Source: Mycobacterium decipiens (lineage in GTDB: Bacteria; Actinomycetota; Actinomycetes; Mycobacteriales; Mycobacteriaceae). From it: DNA of 64,000 bases. The stretch is from assembly GCF_963853665.1 (NCBI RefSeq), contig NZ_OY970459.1, positions 3,100,001 through 3,164,000 of the forward strand. The letters run 5' to 3'. Positions 50,399-62,654 of the stretch are shown here, piece after piece. Under the pieces are notes generated by a model. The model ran no database searches, was not told where the DNA came from, and saw only the letters and a program-made list of their open reading frames with translations. Within the stretch, counting starts at the first letter, position 1, and every line of letters begins with the position of its first letter. Made by a program: the position numbers and the translations under genes.

Positions 50399-52387
50399 GT
50401 GTGTGGATTGCTGGCCTTCGTCGCGGCCCCGGCCAGCGCTGCCGAGACCCAATGTCCCGATGCCGGGGCGCGCACTGCCATTGCGGCGGATAGCGCAATC
50501 GCCCGCGCCTCGCATTTGATGCGCCACCGTGGACCTGACGAGCCGGGTACCTGGTATGACCCCCACACCGACGGCGCCTCGGGACGCGCTGTGTTCGGTT
50601 TCAACCGGCTATCGATCATCGACATTGCGCATTCGCATCAGCCGCTGCGGTGGGGGCCGCCGGACGAGCCGGATCGCTACGTGCTGGTGTTCAACGGCGA
50701 GATCTACAACTACCTGGAGCTGCGCGACGAGCTGCGCACCAGTCACGGCGCAGTTTTCGGCACCGACGGCGACGGTGAGGCAATCGTCGCCGGCTACCAC
50801 TACTGGGGTACCGACGTGCTGCAGCGGTTGCGCGGCATGTTCGCGTTCGCGCTGTGGGACACCAAAGCCTGCGAATTGTTCTGCGCCCGCGATCCGTTCG
50901 GCATCAAGCCGCTGTTCATGGCGACCGGGACCGGCGGCACCGCGGTGGCAAGCGAAAAGAAATGCCTGCTGGACCTCGCCGATTTGGTGGGATTCGACGC
51001 TCGCATCGACCATCGTGCGGTGCAGCACTACACCGTCCTGCAGTACGTGCCGGAGCCTGAGACGCTGCACCGCGGGGTGCGCCGGCTGGAATCGGGTTGC
51101 TACGCCCGGATCCGTCCCGATCAGCTCGCGCCGGTGATTACCCGCTATTTCGCGCCGCGGTTTGCGGCCCGTCCGATCACCGGCGACACCGAACAGAACC
51201 GCTACGACGAGATCACGGCGGTGCTGCAGGACTCGGTGGCCAAGCACATGCGCGCCGACGTGACCGTTGGCGCGTTTCTGTCCGGGGGTATCGACTCCAC
51301 GGCCATCGCAGCGCTGGCCATCCGGCACAACCCACGACTGATCACGTTCACCACCGGTTTCGAGCGCGAGGGCTTCTCCGAGATCGACGTCGCGGTGGCC
51401 TCGGCAGAGGCGATAGGTGCCCGCCACATCGCCAAGGTGGTCAGCGCCGACGAGTTCGTCGCCGCTCTGCCCGAGATCGTCTGGTACCTCGACGAGCCGG
51501 TCGCCGACCCGGCGTTGGTGCCGTTGTTCTTCGTCGCCCGCGAAGCCCGAAAGCACGTCAAAGTGGTGTTGTCGGGTGAAGGCGCAGACGAGCTGTTCGG
51601 CGGCTACACGATCTACCGGGAACCGCTGTCGTTGAAGCCCTTCGACTACCTGCCCAGGCCACTGCGCCGGTCGATGGGAAAGGTGTCCAAACCGCTGCCG
51701 GAGGGCATGCGCGGCAAGAGTCTGCTGCACCGCGGATCGCTGACACTCGAGGAGCGCTACTACGGCAATGCCCGCAGTTTCTCCGACGCACAGCTGCGCG
51801 AAGTACTGCCCGGGTTCCGGCCGGACTGGACGCACACGGATGTGACGGCGCCGGTGTACGCCGAGTCGGCCGGCTGGGATCCGGTCGCCCGAATGCAGCA
51901 CATCGATCTGTTCACCTGGCTACGCGGCGACATTCTGGTCAAGGCGGACAAGATGACGATGGCCAATTCGCTGGAACTGCGGGTGCCGTTCCTGGATCCC
52001 GAGGTTTTCGCCGTGGCCGCCCGGTTGCCGCTACCGGCCAAGATCACCCGCACCACCACCAAGTACGCGCTCCGGCGCGCGCTGGAACCTATCGTGCCGG
52101 CGCATGTGCTGCACCGGCCCAAGCTCGGTTTTCCGGTCCCGATTCGGCACTGGCTGCGCGCCGGCGAACTGCTGGAGTGGGCATATTCGATGGCGGGCTC
52201 GTCGCAGGCCGGTCACCTGGTTGATGTTGCCGCCGTGCATCGCATGCTCGACGAGCACCGGTGCGGCACCAGCGACCACAGCCGCCGGCTGTGGACCTTG
52301 CTGATCTTCATGCTGTGGCACGCGATCTTCGTCGAGCACAGCGTGGTGCCGCAGATCAGCGAGCCGCAGTACCCGGTCCAGTTGTAA
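50399..52387 (+). CDS. asnB: AsnB, glutamine-hydrolysing asparagine synthetase
   Basis: Class II glutamine amidotransferase that makes asparagine from aspartate; in mycobacteria AsnB-type enzymes also amidate meso-DAP in peptidoglycan, so the cell-wall role is possible. It is 662 residues. The GTG start places the catalytic Cys at position 2 ([10 protein letters not shown]). It has [31 protein letters not shown], and the synthetase P-loop [17 protein letters not shown] with [11 protein letters not shown]. It is about ten residues longer than H37Rv near residue 15-35. Confidence 0.95.
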   Translation: MCGLLAFVAAPASAAETQCPDAGARTAIAADSAIARASHLMRHRGPDEPGTWYDPHTDGASGRAVFGFNRLSIIDIAHSHQPLRWGPPDEPDRYVLVFNGEIYNYLELRDELRTSHGAVFGTDGDGEAIVAGYHYWGTDVLQRLRGMFAFALWDTKACELFCARDPFGIKPLFMATGTGGTAVASEKKCLLDLADLVGFDARIDHRAVQHYTVLQYVPEPETLHRGVRRLESGCYARIRPDQLAPVITRYFAPRFAARPITGDTEQNRYDEITAVLQDSVAKHMRADVTVGAFLSGGIDSTAIAALAIRHNPRLITFTTGFEREGFSEIDVAVASAEAIGARHIAKVVSADEFVAALPEIVWYLDEPVADPALVPLFFVAREARKHVKVVLSGEGADELFGGYTIYREPLSLKPFDYLPRPLRRSMGKVSKPLPEGMRGKSLLHRGSLTLEERYYGNARSFSDAQLREVLPGFRPDWTHTDVTAPVYAESAGWDPVARMQHIDLFTWLRGDILVKADKMTMANSLELRVPFLDPEVFAVAARLPLPAKITRTTTKYALRRALEPIVPAHVLHRPKLGFPVPIRHWLRAGELLEWAYSMAGSSQAGHLVDVAAVHRMLDEHRCGTSDHSRRLWTLLIFMLWHAIFVEHSVVPQISEPQYPVQL

Positions 52388-52412
52388 CCGCGTCTGGTTG
52401 GCGGTGCAGGTA

Positions 52413-53417
<1,005 letters not shown>

Positions 53418-53578
53418 CTAGCCTCTAACCATTATCAGCGCTGCGGCCCGCCCCGTCGCGTCGACAGCTAACGGCTGCCGTTGCGCTAGCCTGCCCTAGG
53501 GCACTCACCCGATTGCCGAAGCTCCCGGCCGGAGCGGCAACGCCCATCGTCCCGTCCACCACGCGGAGGAGAACCACG

Positions 53579-54271
53579 ATGCCCGGTCCCCACTCGCCGA
53601 ACCCCGGTGTCGGCACCGACGGACCGGCGCCGTACCCCGAGCCCTCGCCCCACGAGCCCCGCGCCCTGGACTACCCCCACGACCTCAGCGCCACCGAGCC
53701 GGCCTTTGTCCGAGCGCCGGGGGACGACGCGGCGCTGCCACCCGCCACCTATCCCGGCGCGCCGCCGCAGGTCTCCTACCCGAAGCGACGATCCAAGCGG
53801 CTGCTGATCGGCATCCTGATAGCCCTGGCGCTGGTGTGCGCCATGACCGCCGCGATCGTATACGGGGTGCGCACCAACGGGGCCAACACCGGAGGTCCAT
53901 TCTCCGAAGCGTCGGCCAAAGCGGCGATTCAGGGATATCTCAACGCCCTAGAGACCCGCGACGTGGACATCATCGTCCGCAACGCGCTCTGCGGAATCTA
54001 TGACGGCGTGCGCGACAAGCGCTCCGATCAGGCCCTGGCCAAGCTGAGTAGCGACGCGTTCCGCAAGCAGTTCTCCCAGGTCGAAGTGACCTCGATCGAC
54101 AAGATCGTGTACTGGTCGCAGTATCAGGCCCAGGTGCTCTTCACCATGCAGGTGATACCTGCCACCGGCGGCCCGCCGCGGGGTCAGGTACAAGGCATCG
54201 CTCAGTTGCTCTTCCAGCGCGGCCAGATCTTGGTGTGCTCGTACGTATTGCGCACCGCAGGGTCCTACTAG
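53579..54271 (+). CDS. Membrane-anchored protein with DUF4878-like domain (Rv2203 ortholog)
   Basis: A 230-residue protein with a Pro-rich cytoplasmic N-terminus (about 1-75) and one transmembrane helix (LLIGILIALALVCAMTAAIVY). The extracellular domain has SAKAAIQGYLNALETRDVD, resembling nuclear-transport-factor-2-like lumazine/DUF4878 folds. Function unknown. ATG 53579 gives the H37Rv length; GGAGGAGAA lies just upstream. Confidence 0.9.
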   Translation: MPGPHSPNPGVGTDGPAPYPEPSPHEPRALDYPHDLSATEPAFVRAPGDDAALPPATYPGAPPQVSYPKRRSKRLLIGILIALALVCAMTAAIVYGVRTNGANTGGPFSEASAKAAIQGYLNALETRDVDIIVRNALCGIYDGVRDKRSDQALAKLSSDAFRKQFSQVEVTSIDKIVYWSQYQAQVLFTMQVIPATGGPPRGQVQGIAQLLFQRGQILVCSYVLRTAGSY

Positions 54272-54283
54272 CGGGCTACTGGA

Positions 54284-54640
54284 TCAGTTGAACGAATCCC
54301 CACACGCGCAGGAACCGGTGGCGTTGGGGTTGTCGATGGTGAAGCCCTGCTTCTCGATGGTGTCCACGAAATCGATCGACGCGCCTTCCACATACGGCGC
54401 GCTCATGCGGTCCACGGTCAGGATCACACCACCGAATTCCGCGGTGAGGTCACCATCCAGCGTCCGGTCGTCGAAAAAGAGGTTATAGCGCAACCCAGCG
54501 CACCCCCCCGGCTGAACCGCGATCCGCAGCGCAAGATCGTCACGTCCCTCTTGGTCCAATAGCGACTTCGCCTTGGCGGAGGCGGCCTCGGTCAGGATCA
54601 CACCGTGGGTCTTGGCGCTCGGCTCGTTCTGCACCGTCAT
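54284..54640 (-). CDS. A-type iron-sulfur cluster carrier (ErpA/IscA family; Rv2204c ortholog)
   Basis: A 118-residue protein that carries and inserts Fe-S clusters. The three conserved cysteines are visible: GGCAGLRYNL near residue 48 and the terminal GSCACGDSFN. It converges with the Rv2203-like gene (12 bases between stops). It may serve the Rieske protein and other Fe-S enzymes, but that link is only inference. Confidence 0.95.
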   Translation of the reverse strand: MTVQNEPSAKTHGVILTEAASAKAKSLLDQEGRDDLALRIAVQPGGCAGLRYNLFFDDRTLDGDLTAEFGGVILTVDRMSAPYVEGASIDFVDTIEKQGFTIDNPNATGSCACGDSFN

Positions 54641-54740
54641 CTACTTCTCCTACATGCCTATCGTTGGGTGGGCCCGCCCAGTGGGGTTTCAGTCTGGGGG
54701 GAATCCAGTCTGGGGTCTGTGTCGGGGAAAACCCACTTCC

Positions 54741-55817
54741 TCAACGGTACCCTGCGGGGCCGCTATTCCCGAGTCTCGCGGCTACCTCAGACGCCAAACC
54801 CATGAGCTGATTCGCGGCATCGGCCAGTGCCAGCCGCACCGAGCCGGCGTACTCGGCGATGGACAACGCGGACATGATACCCGCTGATCGCGACGCGGAC
54901 TTGTCCAGCGATACCTGCCCCGCCAGCACTATCACCGGAATTCCCAGCGGGCGGGCCGCGGCCGCTACCGCACCAACTACCTTGCCGTGCAGGGACTGCT
55001 CGTCGAAGCGGCCCTCGCCGGTGACGATCAGCTCCGCGTCGGCGAGGTCGTCGGCAAAGTGCGTGTGCTCCGCGATGATTGCCGCGCCGGACTCGCACCG
55101 GCCACCAAGCGCAAACAGCCCGGCCCCGACACCACCGGCGGCGCCCGCGCCCGGCTCGGCGCTCACCGCCCGACCGGCGGCCGCGTCCAGTTCAGTCGCC
55201 CACGCCGCGAGGCGGCCTTCCAGCACCGCGACGGTGGCCATGTCCGCGCCCTTCTGCGGCGCGAACACCCTGGCGGTGCCCCATGGCCCCAACAATGGGT
55301 ATTCGACGTCTGAGGCGGCGATCACCTCGACGTTGGCCAGCTGTCGGCGGGCGGCGTCCAGGCCGCCAAGCTCGGCAATCATCCCTTTCCCGCCGTCGGT
55401 ACATGCACTGCCTCCCAACCCGACCACGATCCGAGCCGCACCGGCCCGCAGCGCCGCCGCGATGAGCTGGCCGACTCCCTTGCTGTGGGCCGCCAGCGCG
55501 GTCTCGGGCGTCGGCGGGCCGGCAAGCAACGCCAAACCGCACGCCTGCGCACACTCCAAGTACGCGGTTGCCGAACCCGGATCGAACACCCACGCGGCAT
55601 CCACGAGGGTGTCCAGCGGCCCGGACACCCGCAGTCGCCGGGTCTCCCCCAGCCGGCTGCCCAGTACCTCGACAAAACCCGGGCCACCGTCGGACTGCGG
55701 GGCAACGATGAACGAATCACCTGGTCGCGAGCGCGTCCAACCGGTTGCGATGGCGGCGGCGGCCTCCACCGCAGACAGGCTGTCGCCGTAGCAATCCGGG
55801 GCCACCAACACCCGCAT
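54741..55817 (-). CDS. Glycerate kinase family protein (Rv2205c ortholog)
   Basis: A 358-residue glycerate kinase I (GarK/GlxK) family enzyme, expected to phosphorylate glycerate. The N-terminus is [20 protein letters not shown]. It has [32 protein letters not shown] and [21 protein letters not shown] 55817 fits the family; the frame extends to 55889. It diverges from the Rv2206-like gene. Confidence 0.93.
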   Translation of the reverse strand: MRVLVAPDCYGDSLSAVEAAAAIATGWTRSRPGDSFIVAPQSDGGPGFVEVLGSRLGETRRLRVSGPLDTLVDAAWVFDPGSATAYLECAQACGLALLAGPPTPETALAAHSKGVGQLIAAALRAGAARIVVGLGGSACTDGGKGMIAELGGLDAARRQLANVEVIAASDVEYPLLGPWGTARVFAPQKGADMATVAVLEGRLAAWATELDAAAGRAVSAEPGAGAAGGVGAGLFALGGRCESGAAIIAEHTHFADDLADAELIVTGEGRFDEQSLHGKVVGAVAAAARPLGIPVIVLAGQVSLDKSASRSAGIMSALSIAEYAGSVRLALADAANQLMGLASEVAARLGNSGPAGYR

Positions 55818-55972
55818 GGCGGGCAGCTGGAGCCGGCCGGGCCCGACGCTACCGGCACCATCTTCGGAGGCCTGCGAGCCGTTCATCAAAGGCCAGCGTA
55901 GGTGTTAATTGGCGCGTGCCTAATACATACGCAGATTCCGGGGCGGCCTATCCGCAAAGTAACCTGGCGACT

Positions 55973-56683
55973 GTGAAGCTGTTGGGCCGCAAGAAGGGCC
56001 ATGGACAAGAGGGGGCCGACGCACCAGCCGATGCGAGTTCCGGAGACGGTCGCGGGCCTGGTTCAGAGGGCGCGCCTGGGGCCCTAGCGTCGCGTGGGTC
56101 ACGGACCACCGGTCCCAAGGGCCGGCCCACGCCCAAGCGCAGCCAGGCCCGGCGTCACACCAAGAAGGGCCCGATCGCACCCGCACCGATGACTGCCGCC
56201 GAGGCGCGGGCCCGGCGCAAGTCGCTGGCCGGCCCCAAACGCAGCCGCGCGGAACGCAGAGCCGACAAAGCCGCGAGCCGGGCCCGGATGACGGAACGGC
56301 GGGAACGCATGATGGCCGGCGAAGAGGCCTACTTGCTGCCGCGCGACCAGGGGCCGGTACGCCACTATGTGCGCGACGTGGTGGACTCCCGGCGCAACCT
56401 GCTCGGGCTGTTCATGCCGTCGGCGCTGGCCCTGCTGTTCGTCATGTTTGCCGTGCCGCAGGTGCAGTTCTATCTGTCTCCCGCCATGCTGGCGCTGATG
56501 GCCTTGATGGCGATCGACGGGATCATTTTGGGCCGCAAAGTTGGCCGGCTGGTTGACGCGAAGTTTCCGTCCCACACCGAAAGCCGTTGGAAGCTAGGTC
56601 TTTACGCCGCCGGCCGGGCCTCCCAGCTGCGCCGGATGCGGGCGCCCCGACCCCAAGTCGAGCGCGGCAGCAATGTTGGCTAG
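55973..56683 (+). CDS. DUF3043 membrane protein (Rv2206 ortholog)
   Basis: A 236-residue protein. It has a strongly basic N-terminal half (Lys/Arg/Ala rich, with TPKRSQARRHTKKGP and RRKSLAGPKRSRAERRADK), then RDQGPVRHYVRDVVDSRRNL. Two transmembrane helices lie around residues 145-185, and an Arg-rich tail follows. Function unknown. Start GTG 55973 gives the H37Rv length. The cobU relic and cobTS follow on the same strand. Confidence 0.9.
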   Translation: MKLLGRKKGHGQEGADAPADASSGDGRGPGSEGAPGALASRGSRTTGPKGRPTPKRSQARRHTKKGPIAPAPMTAAEARARRKSLAGPKRSRAERRADKAASRARMTERRERMMAGEEAYLLPRDQGPVRHYVRDVVDSRRNLLGLFMPSALALLFVMFAVPQVQFYLSPAMLALMALMAIDGIILGRKVGRLVDAKFPSHTESRWKLGLYAAGRASQLRRMRAPRPQVERGSNVG

Positions 56684-56710
56684 CAGTCGCCGGAAAGCCG
56701 TCTGAACCCG

Positions 56711-56800
56711 GTGCGTAACCAGCGAATCGCAGCGCTACGCGATCAGGTGGCGCTGGTGGTGGCCGGGTGGACCCTACCGATCGAGCCGCCGGAAGCATGA
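56711..56800 (+). pseudogene. Probable 3' relic of cobU upstream of cobT
   Basis: A 29-codon frame reads [20 protein letters not shown] and ends six bases into cobT's start region (stop overlaps ATG 56797 as ATGA). CobU proteins (adenosylcobinamide kinase) end with a similar segment (NQR-IA---D-V-LVVAG), and cobU-cobT-cobS is a common gene order. The rest of CobU, including its P-loop, is missing. H37Rv's cobU lies elsewhere (Rv0254c), so this looks like the tail of an old in-operon copy. Confidence 0.55.
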
Positions 56801-57906
56801 TCGGATTCGCGCCCGTATCGCCGCCCGACGCGGCTGCCGAAGCGGCCGCCCGCGCCCGACAAGACAGCCTGACTAAGCCGCGGGGTGCGCTGGGCCGGCT
56901 TGAGGATCTGTCGGTGTGGGTCGCGTCGTGCCAGGAGCGCTGTCCCCCGCGGCAGTTCGAGCGCGCCCGGGTGGTGGTGTTCGCCGGTGACCATGGTGTG
57001 GCCCGGTACGGGGTGTCGGCGTACCCGCCGGAAGTGACCGCCCAGATGGTCGCCAACATCGACGGCGGCGGCGCGGCAGTCAACGCCCTGGCCGGTGTCG
57101 CCGGCGCGACCGTGCGGGTGGTGGACCTGGCGGTAGACGCGGATGCTCAGTCGAAGCGGATCGGCGCACACAAGGTGCGGCGCGGCAGCGGCGATATCAC
57201 CATCGAAGACGCGTTGACCGACGATGAGACCGCCGCCGCGATCGCGGCCGGCCAGCAGATCGCCGACGAGGAGGTCGATGCCGGCGCCGACCTGCTCATC
57301 GCGGGCGATATGGGAATCGGAAACACCACCGCGGCCGCGGTTCTCGTGGCGGCGCTCACCGACACCGAGCCGGTCGCGGTGGTCGGGTTCGGGACCGGTA
57401 TCGATGACATCGGCTGGGCGCGCAAGACGGCCGCGGTGCGCGATGCCCTGTTCCGGGTGCGACCGCTGTTGCCCGACCCAGTCGGGTTGCTGCGCTGCGC
57501 CAGCGGCGCTGACCTGGCCGCGATGGCAGGCTTCTGCGCGCAGGCCGCGGTCCGGCGCACCCCGGTGCTGCTCGACGGCATGGCGGTGACGGCCGCGGCG
57601 CTGGTCGCCGAGCGTCTAGCGCCCGGCGCCCATCGGTGGTGGCAGGCGGGTCATCGCTCCACCGAACCGGGCCATGGCCTGGCGCTGACGGCTCTCGGGC
57701 TGGACCCGATCGTTGACCTGCGCATGCGGCTGGGCGAGGGAACCGGCGCGGCGGTGGCGCTGACGGTGCTGCGCGCCGCCGTCGCGGCGATGTCTTCGAT
57801 GGCGACCTTCTCAGAGGCCGGAGTCGCTGGTATGGCCGGTGCGGCCACTCGGTCGGACAGCGTCGGCGGTATCGACGGAACCGCGCCCCCGACTGTTTCA
57901 TCGTGA
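56797..57906 (+). CDS. cobT: CobT, nicotinate-nucleotide:dimethylbenzimidazole phosphoribosyltransferase
   Basis: Makes alpha-ribazole phosphate for the lower ligand of cobalamin. The protein is 369 residues from ATG 56797. It has [47 protein letters not shown] and the C-terminal [11 protein letters not shown] with the family's catalytic glutamate. The stop overlaps the cobS GTG (GTGA). It is part of late vitamin B12 assembly with CobS. Confidence 0.95.
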   Translation: MIGFAPVSPPDAAAEAAARARQDSLTKPRGALGRLEDLSVWVASCQERCPPRQFERARVVVFAGDHGVARYGVSAYPPEVTAQMVANIDGGGAAVNALAGVAGATVRVVDLAVDADAQSKRIGAHKVRRGSGDITIEDALTDDETAAAIAAGQQIADEEVDAGADLLIAGDMGIGNTTAAAVLVAALTDTEPVAVVGFGTGIDDIGWARKTAAVRDALFRVRPLLPDPVGLLRCASGADLAAMAGFCAQAAVRRTPVLLDGMAVTAAALVAERLAPGAHRWWQAGHRSTEPGHGLALTALGLDPIVDLRMRLGEGTGAAVALTVLRAAVAAMSSMATFSEAGVAGMAGAATRSDSVGGIDGTAPPTVSS

Positions 57907-58661
57907 TACGTTCGCTGGCAACAGCTTTCGCGTTTGGAACGATTATGCCCGTCCCGGGATCAGCGACCACCCCGATGGGCCGCGGCGCGATGACGGCGCT
58001 GCCGGTGGTCGGCGCCGCGCTGGGCGCACTGACCGCGGCCGTCGCATGGGCCGGCGCGCTGGCATTCGGCCCATCCAGCCAGCTGTCCGGTTTGCTCGCA
58101 GTGGCGGTGCTGCTGGTCGTTACCCGCGGCCTGCACATCGATGCCGTCGCCGATACCGCCGACGGGCTGGGCTGCTACGGACCCCCGCAGCGTGCGCTTG
58201 CGGTGATGCGCGACGGGTCAACCGGACCGTTCGGGGTGGCCGCCGTCGTCTTGGTCATCACCTCGCAGGGGCTGGCGTTCTCGACCCTTGGCGCGGCCGG
58301 GAGCGCGGGCATCGCGGGGATCGCCCTGGCAGTCTTTGCCGGCCGGGTCACCGCCGTACTGGTCTGTCGCCGGTCGGTGCCGGCAGCCGAGGGCAGCGCC
58401 TTGGGTACGCGCGTCGCCGGTACTCAGCCCGCGCCGGTGGTGGCGGCCTGGCTCGCCATCCTGCTGGTTGGTTCGGTGCTGGTGGGTCGGTGGCCCTGGC
58501 AAGGACCGGTGGCGGTGCTGGTGGCGGTGTCGGCCGGAGCGGCGTTGGCGGCGCATTGCGTGCGCCGGTTCGGGGGTGTCACCGGTGACGTGCTGGGCGG
58601 CGTGATCGAGCTGACCACGACGGTCAGCGCGGTGGTGCTGGCCGGCTTGGTCCGGTTTTAG
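57903..58661 (+). CDS. cobS: CobS, cobalamin-5'-phosphate synthase
   Basis: Membrane enzyme that joins AdoCbi-GDP with alpha-ribazole (phosphate) to form cobalamin. The protein is 252 residues from GTG 57903 with about six transmembrane helices. It has the acidic motif [18 protein letters not shown] and [11 protein letters not shown], both diagnostic. It is translationally coupled to cobT. Confidence 0.94.
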   Translation: MIRSLATAFAFGTIMPVPGSATTPMGRGAMTALPVVGAALGALTAAVAWAGALAFGPSSQLSGLLAVAVLLVVTRGLHIDAVADTADGLGCYGPPQRALAVMRDGSTGPFGVAAVVLVITSQGLAFSTLGAAGSAGIAGIALAVFAGRVTAVLVCRRSVPAAEGSALGTRVAGTQPAPVVAAWLAILLVGSVLVGRWPWQGPVAVLVAVSAGAALAAHCVRRFGGVTGDVLGGVIELTTTVSAVVLAGLVRF

Positions 58662-58830
58662 CGGCGCCGAGAGTGCAACAAATGCAGATTCCGGTCCGCG
58701 GCGCAAAATTTGCTTCCCGTACGGAGTAGGAATTCCGCTCTTGTCCCCTGATTGGTGGACAAGAATTCAGCCGAATACGTCCGATTGGCGGATCGCTTTT
58801 GGCCGCACCGCACATATAACATTTTCAGCT

Positions 58831-60411
58831 ATGCCCGTATCACGGCTGTTCAAGGACGCGTCCACGCCACGGAACCCATTCGGGCGGCTGGTGGCCCAGG
58901 GCAGTCTCTACACGGCCGGGATGCAGCTGGGCAGCGGTGCCGTGGTGCTACCCGTCATCTGCGCACATCAGGGCCTTATGTGGGTTGCTGGGCTCTTGTT
59001 TCCGGCGTTTTGCATCGGCGCCATTCTGGGGAACTCGGCATCGCCACTGATACTGCAGCGCGCGGGCCGGCAACGGCACCTGCTGATGGCGGCGATATCG
59101 GTGACATCGGCAGCGCTGGTGGTTTGCAACACCGCGTTCCCCTGGACGCCAGCGGTCATCGCGGGTGTTTTCTTCGTGACGGCAACGGCCCTTGGTGTCG
59201 TCACCGGGGTCTCCAGCGTCGCCTACACCGACATGATCTCCAACAAGTTGTCTGTGCTGCGGCGGGGTGAGCTGCTGCTCACCCAAGGCGCGGTTGGGTC
59301 GGTGCTGGCCACCGCCGGCACGCTGGTGATTGTGCCGATGCTGGCCCGTGGCAATGAGATGGCGCGGTATCACGGTCTGCTGTGGCTGGGCGCCGCGGGT
59401 CTGGTTTGCGCCGGCATTGCGGCGCTGTTCGTCGGCCCGATGCAGGGCGTGTCCGCCACCGCCACCACCCGAATGCCACTGCGGGAGATCTACCGGCAGG
59501 GCTTCGCGGTCGCCCGCTCCCAGCCGTGGTTTCGCCGGTATGCGATGACTTACCTGTTGTTCGTTCCGATCAGTCTGGGCACCACGTTCTTCAGCCTGCG
59601 CGCCGCCCAGTCCAGCGACAGTCTGCACGTGCTGGTGATCCTTTCCAGCATCGGATTGGTGGTCGGTTCGCTGCTGTGGCGGCAGGTAAACCGCCTGTTC
59701 GGCGTGCGCGGCATGTTGCTGGGCAGTGCATTGTTGAGCGCCACCTCCGCGCTGCTGTGCATCGTGGCCGAGTCGTGCGGGCAGTGGGTCCACATGTGGG
59801 CGTACGGCACGGCGTTCCTCCTGGCTACGATCGCCGCTCAGACGGTGGTTGCCGCGTCGATATCGTGGATCAGCTTATTTGCCAACGAGCGGCATCGCGC
59901 GACTCTGATCTGCTTTGGATCGACGTTGGCGGCCGTCGAATCTACGGTGCTCGGAGGTGTGCTCGGCGGAATTGCGCAGAAGCACGCCACGGTCTGGCCG
60001 GTTGTCGTCGTGCTGATGCTGGCCGTCGTCGCCGCGGTCGCGAGTCTGCGCGCACCGACCCGAGTCCGGGTGCCGGCGCGCACCGCTGGGCACACCGCCA
60101 CGTTGCAACCGCAGCAACCAGTCCCGCCGCCGGTTGGCGGGGACCGCGCGGTTGTGCTCAACCCCATCCCCAGCGATGGCCGTCCGACGCTGTCCGACTA
60201 TCTCGCCGGCGGCCATCGGGTTCATGGCCGACAGTTCCGACGGGTATGGGACAGCCGCCGGCCCGCGCTACCCCCCAACAGGCCAGGCTGCCGCTCTACG
60301 GCGCGCCGTCCAGAGCCCGGCAAACCCGCTATCGCGCTATCCCAGCCGCGCCATCCAGCCGTGGGTGTCCGCGAAGGTGCCCCGCTGGATTCCGGTCAGG
60401 GTATCGCGTAA
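58831..60411 (+). CDS. MFS-type membrane transporter (Rv2209 ortholog)
   Basis: A 526-residue protein with about 12 transmembrane helices in residues 15-415 and a long Pro/Arg-rich cytoplasmic tail. It resembles the MFS fold by helix layout; substrate unknown. ATG 58831 ([19 protein letters not shown]) matches H37Rv; the longer frame from 58741 has no support. The last 25 codons overlap the 3' end of ilvE on the other strand (75 bases). Confidence 0.9.
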   Translation: MPVSRLFKDASTPRNPFGRLVAQGSLYTAGMQLGSGAVVLPVICAHQGLMWVAGLLFPAFCIGAILGNSASPLILQRAGRQRHLLMAAISVTSAALVVCNTAFPWTPAVIAGVFFVTATALGVVTGVSSVAYTDMISNKLSVLRRGELLLTQGAVGSVLATAGTLVIVPMLARGNEMARYHGLLWLGAAGLVCAGIAALFVGPMQGVSATATTRMPLREIYRQGFAVARSQPWFRRYAMTYLLFVPISLGTTFFSLRAAQSSDSLHVLVILSSIGLVVGSLLWRQVNRLFGVRGMLLGSALLSATSALLCIVAESCGQWVHMWAYGTAFLLATIAAQTVVAASISWISLFANERHRATLICFGSTLAAVESTVLGGVLGGIAQKHATVWPVVVVLMLAVVAAVASLRAPTRVRVPARTAGHTATLQPQQPVPPPVGGDRAVVLNPIPSDGRPTLSDYLAGGHRVHGRQFRRVWDSRRPALPPNRPGCRSTARRPEPGKPAIALSQPRHPAVGVREGAPLDSGQGIA

Positions 60412-61443
60412 CGCCATCGTCACCTCACCCGGCTGACCGTCGGCGACGGTGAACTCACTGGCACCGTGCTTCACCCGCGCGATCGGGGTGATGACGGCGG
60501 CGGTGCCACACGCAAACACCTCGGTGAGTTCGCCAGCGGCGGCCTTCTTCTGCCACTCGGCGATGTCGATCTTACGTTCCTCGACCGCGAATCCAGCATC
60601 AATAGCCAGCTGCAGCAACGAGTCCCGGGTGATGCCGGGTAGCAGTGAGCCGGACAACTCCGGGGTGACCAACCGCGCCGATCCGCCACTGCCGAGCACG
60701 AAGAAGATGTTCATCCCACCCATCTCTTCGACGTAGCGGCGTTCCACGGCGTCCAGCCACACCACCTGGTCGCATCCGTTCTCGGCGGCTTCGGCCTGAG
60801 CCAGCAATGAGGCTGCGTAGTTGCCGCCGAACTTGGCCGCACCGGTGCCCCCTGGGCACGCCCGGACATACTCCGTCGACACCCAGACGCTGACCGGGGC
60901 GATGCCGCCCTTGAAGTACGCACCCGCCGGCGAGGCGATCAACAGGTAGCGGTACCGGGTGGCCGGCCGCACGCCAAGTCCCGGCTCGGTGGCGAAGATG
61001 AATGGCCGCAGATACAGCGCCTCCTCGCCGCCGGCGCTGGGCACCCACGCGTTGTCGACAGCGATCAGCTGGCGCAGGGATTCGATGAACACCGCGTCGG
61101 GCAATTCGGGAATCGCTAGCCGCCGCGCCGACGAGCGCAACCTGGCCGCGTTGGCGTCGGCGCGAAACGACACGATGGATCCGTCCGCCCAGCGGTAGGC
61201 CTTGAGCCCTTCGAACACCTCCTGTGCGTAGTGCAGCACGATCGCCGAGGGATCCAGCTCGATCGGGCCGTAAGGGATGAGCCGAGCGTTGTGCCAACCC
61301 TGGCCCTCGGCGTAGTCGATCGACACCATATGGTCGGTGTGGTATTTGCCGAAGCCCGGCTCGCGCAGGATCGACTCACGCTGCGCATCGGTAGCCGGAT
61401 TATCCGCGCGTGACACCGTGAACTCAAGCGAGCCGCTGGTCAT
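60337..61443 (-). CDS. ilvE: IlvE, branched-chain amino acid aminotransferase
   Basis: PLP-dependent class IV aminotransferase for leucine, isoleucine and valine. It is 368 residues, the H37Rv length. It has [16 protein letters not shown], the PLP lysine region [13 protein letters not shown] near residue 205, [12 protein letters not shown] and the phosphate-cup segment GTAAVITPI. The start is ATG 61443. The gene is followed by overlap with the convergent MFS gene. Confidence 0.95.
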   Translation of the reverse strand: MTSGSLEFTVSRADNPATDAQRESILREPGFGKYHTDHMVSIDYAEGQGWHNARLIPYGPIELDPSAIVLHYAQEVFEGLKAYRWADGSIVSFRADANAARLRSSARRLAIPELPDAVFIESLRQLIAVDNAWVPSAGGEEALYLRPFIFATEPGLGVRPATRYRYLLIASPAGAYFKGGIAPVSVWVSTEYVRACPGGTGAAKFGGNYAASLLAQAEAAENGCDQVVWLDAVERRYVEEMGGMNIFFVLGSGGSARLVTPELSGSLLPGITRDSLLQLAIDAGFAVEERKIDIAEWQKKAAAGELTEVFACGTAAVITPIARVKHGASEFTVADGQPGEVTMALRDTLTGIQRGTFADTHGWMARLG

Positions 61444-61506
61444 GGGGCCGATTCTATATCGACGTGCGAACGGGTTTTGCAGTCACGGATGCCACCGAGC
61501 GCTCGG

Positions 61507-62610
61507 TCACCGCGTTTTCACGGCGACAAATGGCGGCCGCACCACTTCGCATTCGACAGCGCGGCCGCGGACGTCGACACTGATTTGCTGGCCGTCTTCG
61601 ACGCCCGCGTCGCTATCGATCAGTGCCAGCCCGATGCCGGCCTGCAACGTCGGAGAAAACGTTCCCGACGTGGTGACCCCGACCGTCGTGTCCCCGGCAA
61701 GCACTGACAGGCCGGGGCGCAATACACCGCGGCCGACCATGCGCAGCCCCCGCAGCAGTCGCCGCGGCCCGGCAGCCTTCTCGGCCAATAATGCGTCGCG
61801 GCCAAAGAAGGCGTCCTTCTTCCAGCCGACCGCCCAACCGCATCGGGCCTGCAGCGGCGAGATGTCCAGCGAAAGTTCGTGCCCGTGCAGCGGATAACCC
61901 ATTTCGGTGCGCAGCGTGTCGCGTGCGCCTAGGCCGGCGGGTTCGCCGCCGGCCGCTGATACCGCGGCCACCAGTGCGTCGAACACCACGCCGGCGGACT
62001 CCCACGGCGGCAGCAGTTCGTAGCCGTGCTCACCGGTGTACCCCGTGCGGCAGACGCGCACCGACACACCAGAGCACGAGGCATCGGCATAGCCCATGTA
62101 GTCCATGTCGGTGGGCAGCCCCAATGAGGTGAGCACCTCGGTCGAACGTGGCCCCTGCACCGCCAGCACCGCATAGGAGCGATGCAAGTTGGTGATCGTC
62201 AGACCGCTCGGCGCGGCTGCCTGCAGCGCGGCGACCACCGCGGCGGTGTTGGTGGCGTTGGGCACCAGAAAGATCTCGTCCTCGCCGACGTAGTAGGCGA
62301 TCAGGTCATCGATGACCCCACCGGACTCGGTGCAGCACAACGTGTATTGCGCCTTGCCCGGCCCGATGCGGTTCAGGTCGTTGGTCAGTGCGGAGTTGAC
62401 GAACTGGGCAGCACCCGGTCCGCGAACCAATGCTTTGCCCAGGTGGCTGACATCGAACAGACCGACTGCGTTGCGGGTGGCATTGTGCTCGCTGACGGTC
62501 CCGGCATACGAAACGGGCATCAGCCAGCCACCGAACTCGGCGAAACTTGCGCCCAACTCGCGATGGCGGTCTTGTAGCGGTCCCTGAATTAGCTCTTGCA
62601 CATCGCTCAC
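61507..62610 (-). CDS. gcvT: GcvT, aminomethyltransferase (T-protein of glycine cleavage system)
   Basis: Transfers the methylene group from H-protein-bound aminomethyl to tetrahydrofolate. It is 367 residues from GTG 62610 ([19 protein letters not shown]). It has [45 protein letters not shown] and [20 protein letters not shown] with the folate-binding aspartate. Other gcv genes are not in this window. It is divergent from the adenylate cyclase gene (44 bases). Confidence 0.95.
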   Translation of the reverse strand: MSDVQELIQGPLQDRHRELGASFAEFGGWLMPVSYAGTVSEHNATRNAVGLFDVSHLGKALVRGPGAAQFVNSALTNDLNRIGPGKAQYTLCCTESGGVIDDLIAYYVGEDEIFLVPNATNTAAVVAALQAAAPSGLTITNLHRSYAVLAVQGPRSTEVLTSLGLPTDMDYMGYADASCSGVSVRVCRTGYTGEHGYELLPPWESAGVVFDALVAAVSAAGGEPAGLGARDTLRTEMGYPLHGHELSLDISPLQARCGWAVGWKKDAFFGRDALLAEKAAGPRRLLRGLRMVGRGVLRPGLSVLAGDTTVGVTTSGTFSPTLQAGIGLALIDSDAGVEDGQQISVDVRGRAVECEVVRPPFVAVKTR

Positions 62611-62654
62611 GGCGTCCCACCCTAACCGGCGTCTCTGCTGGCACACTTAGGCAG

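Noticed and set aside
50173..50625. N-terminal extension of ctaC
   Set aside because: It runs antisense into asnB and through the intergenic region; the lipoprotein signal begins after GTG 50172.
50609..51901. 430-codon minus-strand frame opposite asnB
   Set aside because: Composition of an antisense shadow; asnB motifs are intact on the plus strand.
58948..59793. 281-codon minus-strand frame opposite the Rv2209-like gene
   Set aside because: Gln/His/Arg-rich shadow of a transmembrane protein.
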